Assembly (NCBI RefSeq): GCF_002954545.1
Contig: NZ_MSCH01000003.1
Location: 2,271,991-2,335,990 of the forward strand
Direction of reading: 5' to 3'
Length of the DNA: 64,000 bases
Source: Psychrosphaera saromensis
GTDB taxonomy: Bacteria; Pseudomonadota; Gammaproteobacteria; Enterobacterales; Alteromonadaceae
A program made the position numbers and the translations under genes. The notes under the pieces are model-generated. The model was not told where the DNA came from and did not search any database. It saw nothing but the letters and a program-made list of their open reading frames with translations. Positions 62,187-64,000 of the stretch are shown in pieces (the first letter of the stretch is position 1; every line of letters begins with the position of its first letter).

Positions 62187-64000
62187 CTAGAAGTTAGAAC
62201 CACCAAAGTCCATGGAGAATTCAAGTCCAAACATACGTGGTGCACCGGCTACAAATGTTGGATTACCAAACCCGCCGCCAGTATTACCCGCATCTACTAA
62301 ATATTCTTCATCAAGTAAGTTATTAGCGAATAAACTAACCGACCAATTGGCACTACTTGCAATACCTAAACGGGCACTCATTAAACCAAAACCTTCCTGG
62401 CTAATATCTAAACCAGAGATAGGTGCATTTTCCGGTTCAAAAAATACATCTGTACGGTAGCTGTATATTAACGAGCTGGTTAAGTTTAATGAGCTTGAAA
62501 TTTCAGTGCCATAAAACAAACCAGTACTAAAGGTCCATTCAGGCTGAAGTCTAAAGGTATTACCGGCTAATTGACCATTGTTGCTGTCATCATCAATTTC
62601 AGCATCTAGGTAAGCGGCATTAGCAAATACTTCAAACTCATCGCTTAGTAAGGCTCTTACTTCAGCTTCCAAGCCTAAGTTAGTGGCTGAGCCTGCATCA
62701 GCAGAGTAAGCAACACCGTCTTCATCTTGTAAGCTAACCTGAAAGTTTGAGTAGTTTTGATAAAACACCGCTAATGAATAATCCAATGTACTTTGTAGTG
62801 CTTTACCTTTTATTCCGGTTTCGTAGTTCCAAATAAGTTCAGAAGGGACTTCTGTAACCGATATAGCAGGAGCGCCTTGAGTGTTAGTTGTTGAGCTAAC
62901 TTCTAACACTTCAGAACGTCGACCTTTTGAGATAGTCGCATAAACATTTGTGGCAGAGTTTATTTCATATAACGCATTAAAACGTGGTAACCAGTCGTCG
63001 TAATCAGCTTCTGCGTAAAACGTTTCGCCAGCCGTATCAACGGTGAAAAGTGGCGCTTGAGTTAATACGCTATTTGGCGCATCTGATTTATAACCACTGC
63101 GTTTTTCTTCTTTCACGTAACGTAAACCCGCGGTTAATTCTAATGCGTCTGTTACTTTGTAACTTACATCAGCAAAAGCAGAATACGCCGTGTTTTCACC
63201 AAAGTTAGTAAACTCAAGTGAATAAGGCAGTACGCTAGCAAGACCTCCTGTTAATACCGGTGTTAACACATTGACACTGCCGTCACTGTTTATACACGGA
63301 ACACCGCTATTTAAAACACCTAGGCAGTTTAAGAAAATTGATTCTTCTGTGCTAAATGGCACTGCTTGGCTACCATCTTCACTAAAGTAGCTAGCACCAA
63401 AAATGCTGGTTAATTTGTCTTGTGTGTAAACGGCACGAAGCTCTTGGCTAAATTGGTCGCCCTCAGCTTCTTCAGCAAACTCTAAAAACCAGGCTTGAGT
63501 TCCGTCAGCATCAAAGACTTCTAAAGAATCAAAACTACGTTGAGCGGTAATTGAAGTAACCGTTAAATTGTCATTTACGTTCCAGTTAGCCGTTAAGTTA
63601 ATGTCATTAACGGTACGGTCTACGCCTAAGTCTTCTTTTCCAAACACTTGTTCAGAAAGTGGAGAGCCTGACATTTCAACAAAACTATAAGGGCTAGTGT
63701 CGCCACCTGTTGGTGCATATAAGCCATTTTTGAATGACGTACCTGAGTCGTCATTTTTTTCGTAGGTGTATACCAAGTCAATCGTTACGTCGTTATTTGG
63801 TGTAATGCGTAAAGATGGACGGTAAGATACATGCTCAAGTGCATGCATATCTTCTTGCACAAATCCGCCTGCGCTTTGTGAGTTACTATCACCTGCAATG
63901 TTTTCTATAAAGCCATCACGAGCACGGTAAGTAAAGGCAACTCGGCCTTGAACTAAGTCGCTACCACCAGTAACAAAACCACTAACATTGTTTGCAGCAA
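62187..64000 (-). CDS. TonB-dependent receptor, 5' part outside the window
   Basis: The frame is open to the right edge, so only the C-terminal part is present (about 604 codons). An internal GTG at 63860 is not the true start, as the upstream residues (VAFTYRARDGFIENIAG) continue the same barrel. Landmarks are alternating beta-strands, LTAGLRYVKEEKRSG, NVYATISKGRRSE, IWNYETGIKGK, and the C-terminal NNLLDEEYLVDAGNTGG and FGLEFSMDFG. It lacks the plug and TonB box because they lie outside. It looks like the iron-complex or general catechol-type receptor branch. The substrate is unknown. It is convergent with phoD. Confidence 0.9.
   Translation of the reverse strand, partial: AANNVSGFVTGGSDLVQGRVAFTYRARDGFIENIAGDSNSQSAGGFVQEDMHALEHVSYRPSLRITPNNDVTIDLVYTYEKNDDSGTSFKNGLYAPTGGDTSPYSFVEMSGSPLSEQVFGKEDLGVDRTVNDINLTANWNVNDNLTVTSITAQRSFDSLEVFDADGTQAWFLEFAEEAEGDQFSQELRAVYTQDKLTSIFGASYFSEDGSQAVPFSTEESIFLNCLGVLNSGVPCINSDGSVNVLTPVLTGGLASVLPYSLEFTNFGENTAYSAFADVSYKVTDALELTAGLRYVKEEKRSGYKSDAPNSVLTQAPLFTVDTAGETFYAEADYDDWLPRFNALYEINSATNVYATISKGRRSEVLEVSSTTNTQGAPAISVTEVPSELIWNYETGIKGKALQSTLDYSLAVFYQNYSNFQVSLQDEDGVAYSADAGSATNLGLEAEVRALLSDEFEVFANAAYLDAEIDDDSNNGQLAGNTFRLQPEWTFSTGLFYGTEISSSLNLTSSLIYSYRTDVFFEPENAPISGLDISQEGFGLMSARLGIASSANWSVSLFANNLLDEEYLVDAGNTGGGFGNPTFVAGAPRMFGLEFSMDFGGSNF

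Noticed and set aside
1-64000. Search by eye for tRNA, rRNA, insertion sequences, prophage and integrase genes
   Set aside because: No cloverleaf-like sequence, transposase, phage structural gene or tyrosine recombinase was recognised.

Overview
The window is about 64 kb of low-GC chromosomal DNA from a marine-type gammaproteobacterium. The order rne / rluC / maf / yceD / rpmF / plsX / fabH / fabD / fabG / acpP / fabF / pabC / mltG / tmk / holB, the pilT / yggS / proC / yggT / DUF4426 block and the yejK / yejL / yejM block are typical of Alteromonadales. The AT-rich codon use, TonB receptors, Tat-dependent PhoD and membrane desaturase suggest a Colwellia / Thalassotalea / Psychrosphaera-like host. 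The genus is an inference. No rRNA, tRNA, CRISPR array, transposase or integrase was seen.

Layout. 1-8.7 kb: end of a periplasmic solute-binding-type protein, SseA, divergent tesA and ybbA-ybbP, a hydrolase, a CPBP protease, a LysR regulator and a glutaredoxin-like protein. 9.2-14.4 kb: a TonB-dependent receptor and a secreted metallophosphoesterase behind a possible Pho box. 14.6-16.5 kb: a GGDEF-EAL membrane protein whose frame runs upstream of its first ATG to a possible ATT start. 16.7-20.7 kb: DUF4426, yggT, proC, yggS and divergent pilT.

21.3-24.8 kb is the most unusual stretch. It is a one-directional series of small unrelated genes separated by six attC recombination sites. In five consecutive cassettes, and probably a sixth, the bases at the 5' end are repeated in inverted form just before the cassette's own attC, as expected for integron cassettes. 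No integrase lies in the window, so it reads as a CALIN or a detached piece of a chromosomal integron. Two lipoprotein genes, an esterase and a higBA toxin-antitoxin pair with a decayed attC half follow to 27.5 kb.

27.5-29.5 kb: a tandem pair of related small membrane proteins and a Sel1/TPR-like lipoprotein. 29.7-36.9 kb: rne with a long leader, rluC, an EAL-CBS-GGDEF protein and maf. 37.0-46.8 kb: the fatty-acid / ribosomal protein L32 / folate / cell-wall / replication cluster. 46.9-54.5 kb: yejM, yejL, yejK, several small membrane proteins, a DUF1697 protein, a YciI protein, an LprI-like protein, an NSS transporter and a TetR regulator. 55-64 kb: a FrnE-like DsbA protein, CstA, a ferredoxin reductase plus fatty acid desaturase operon with two FabR-like palindromes, PhoD, and a TonB receptor that runs off the right edge.

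Working themes: membrane lipid synthesis and desaturation (fab cluster, desaturase operon), phosphate scavenging (receptor plus phosphoesterase, PhoD), and c-di-GMP turnover (two proteins). Several non-coding regions carry repeats of unknown function: a dispersed element followed by 7- or 8-bp tandem repeats, CTCG heptad arrays, and long inverted repeats.
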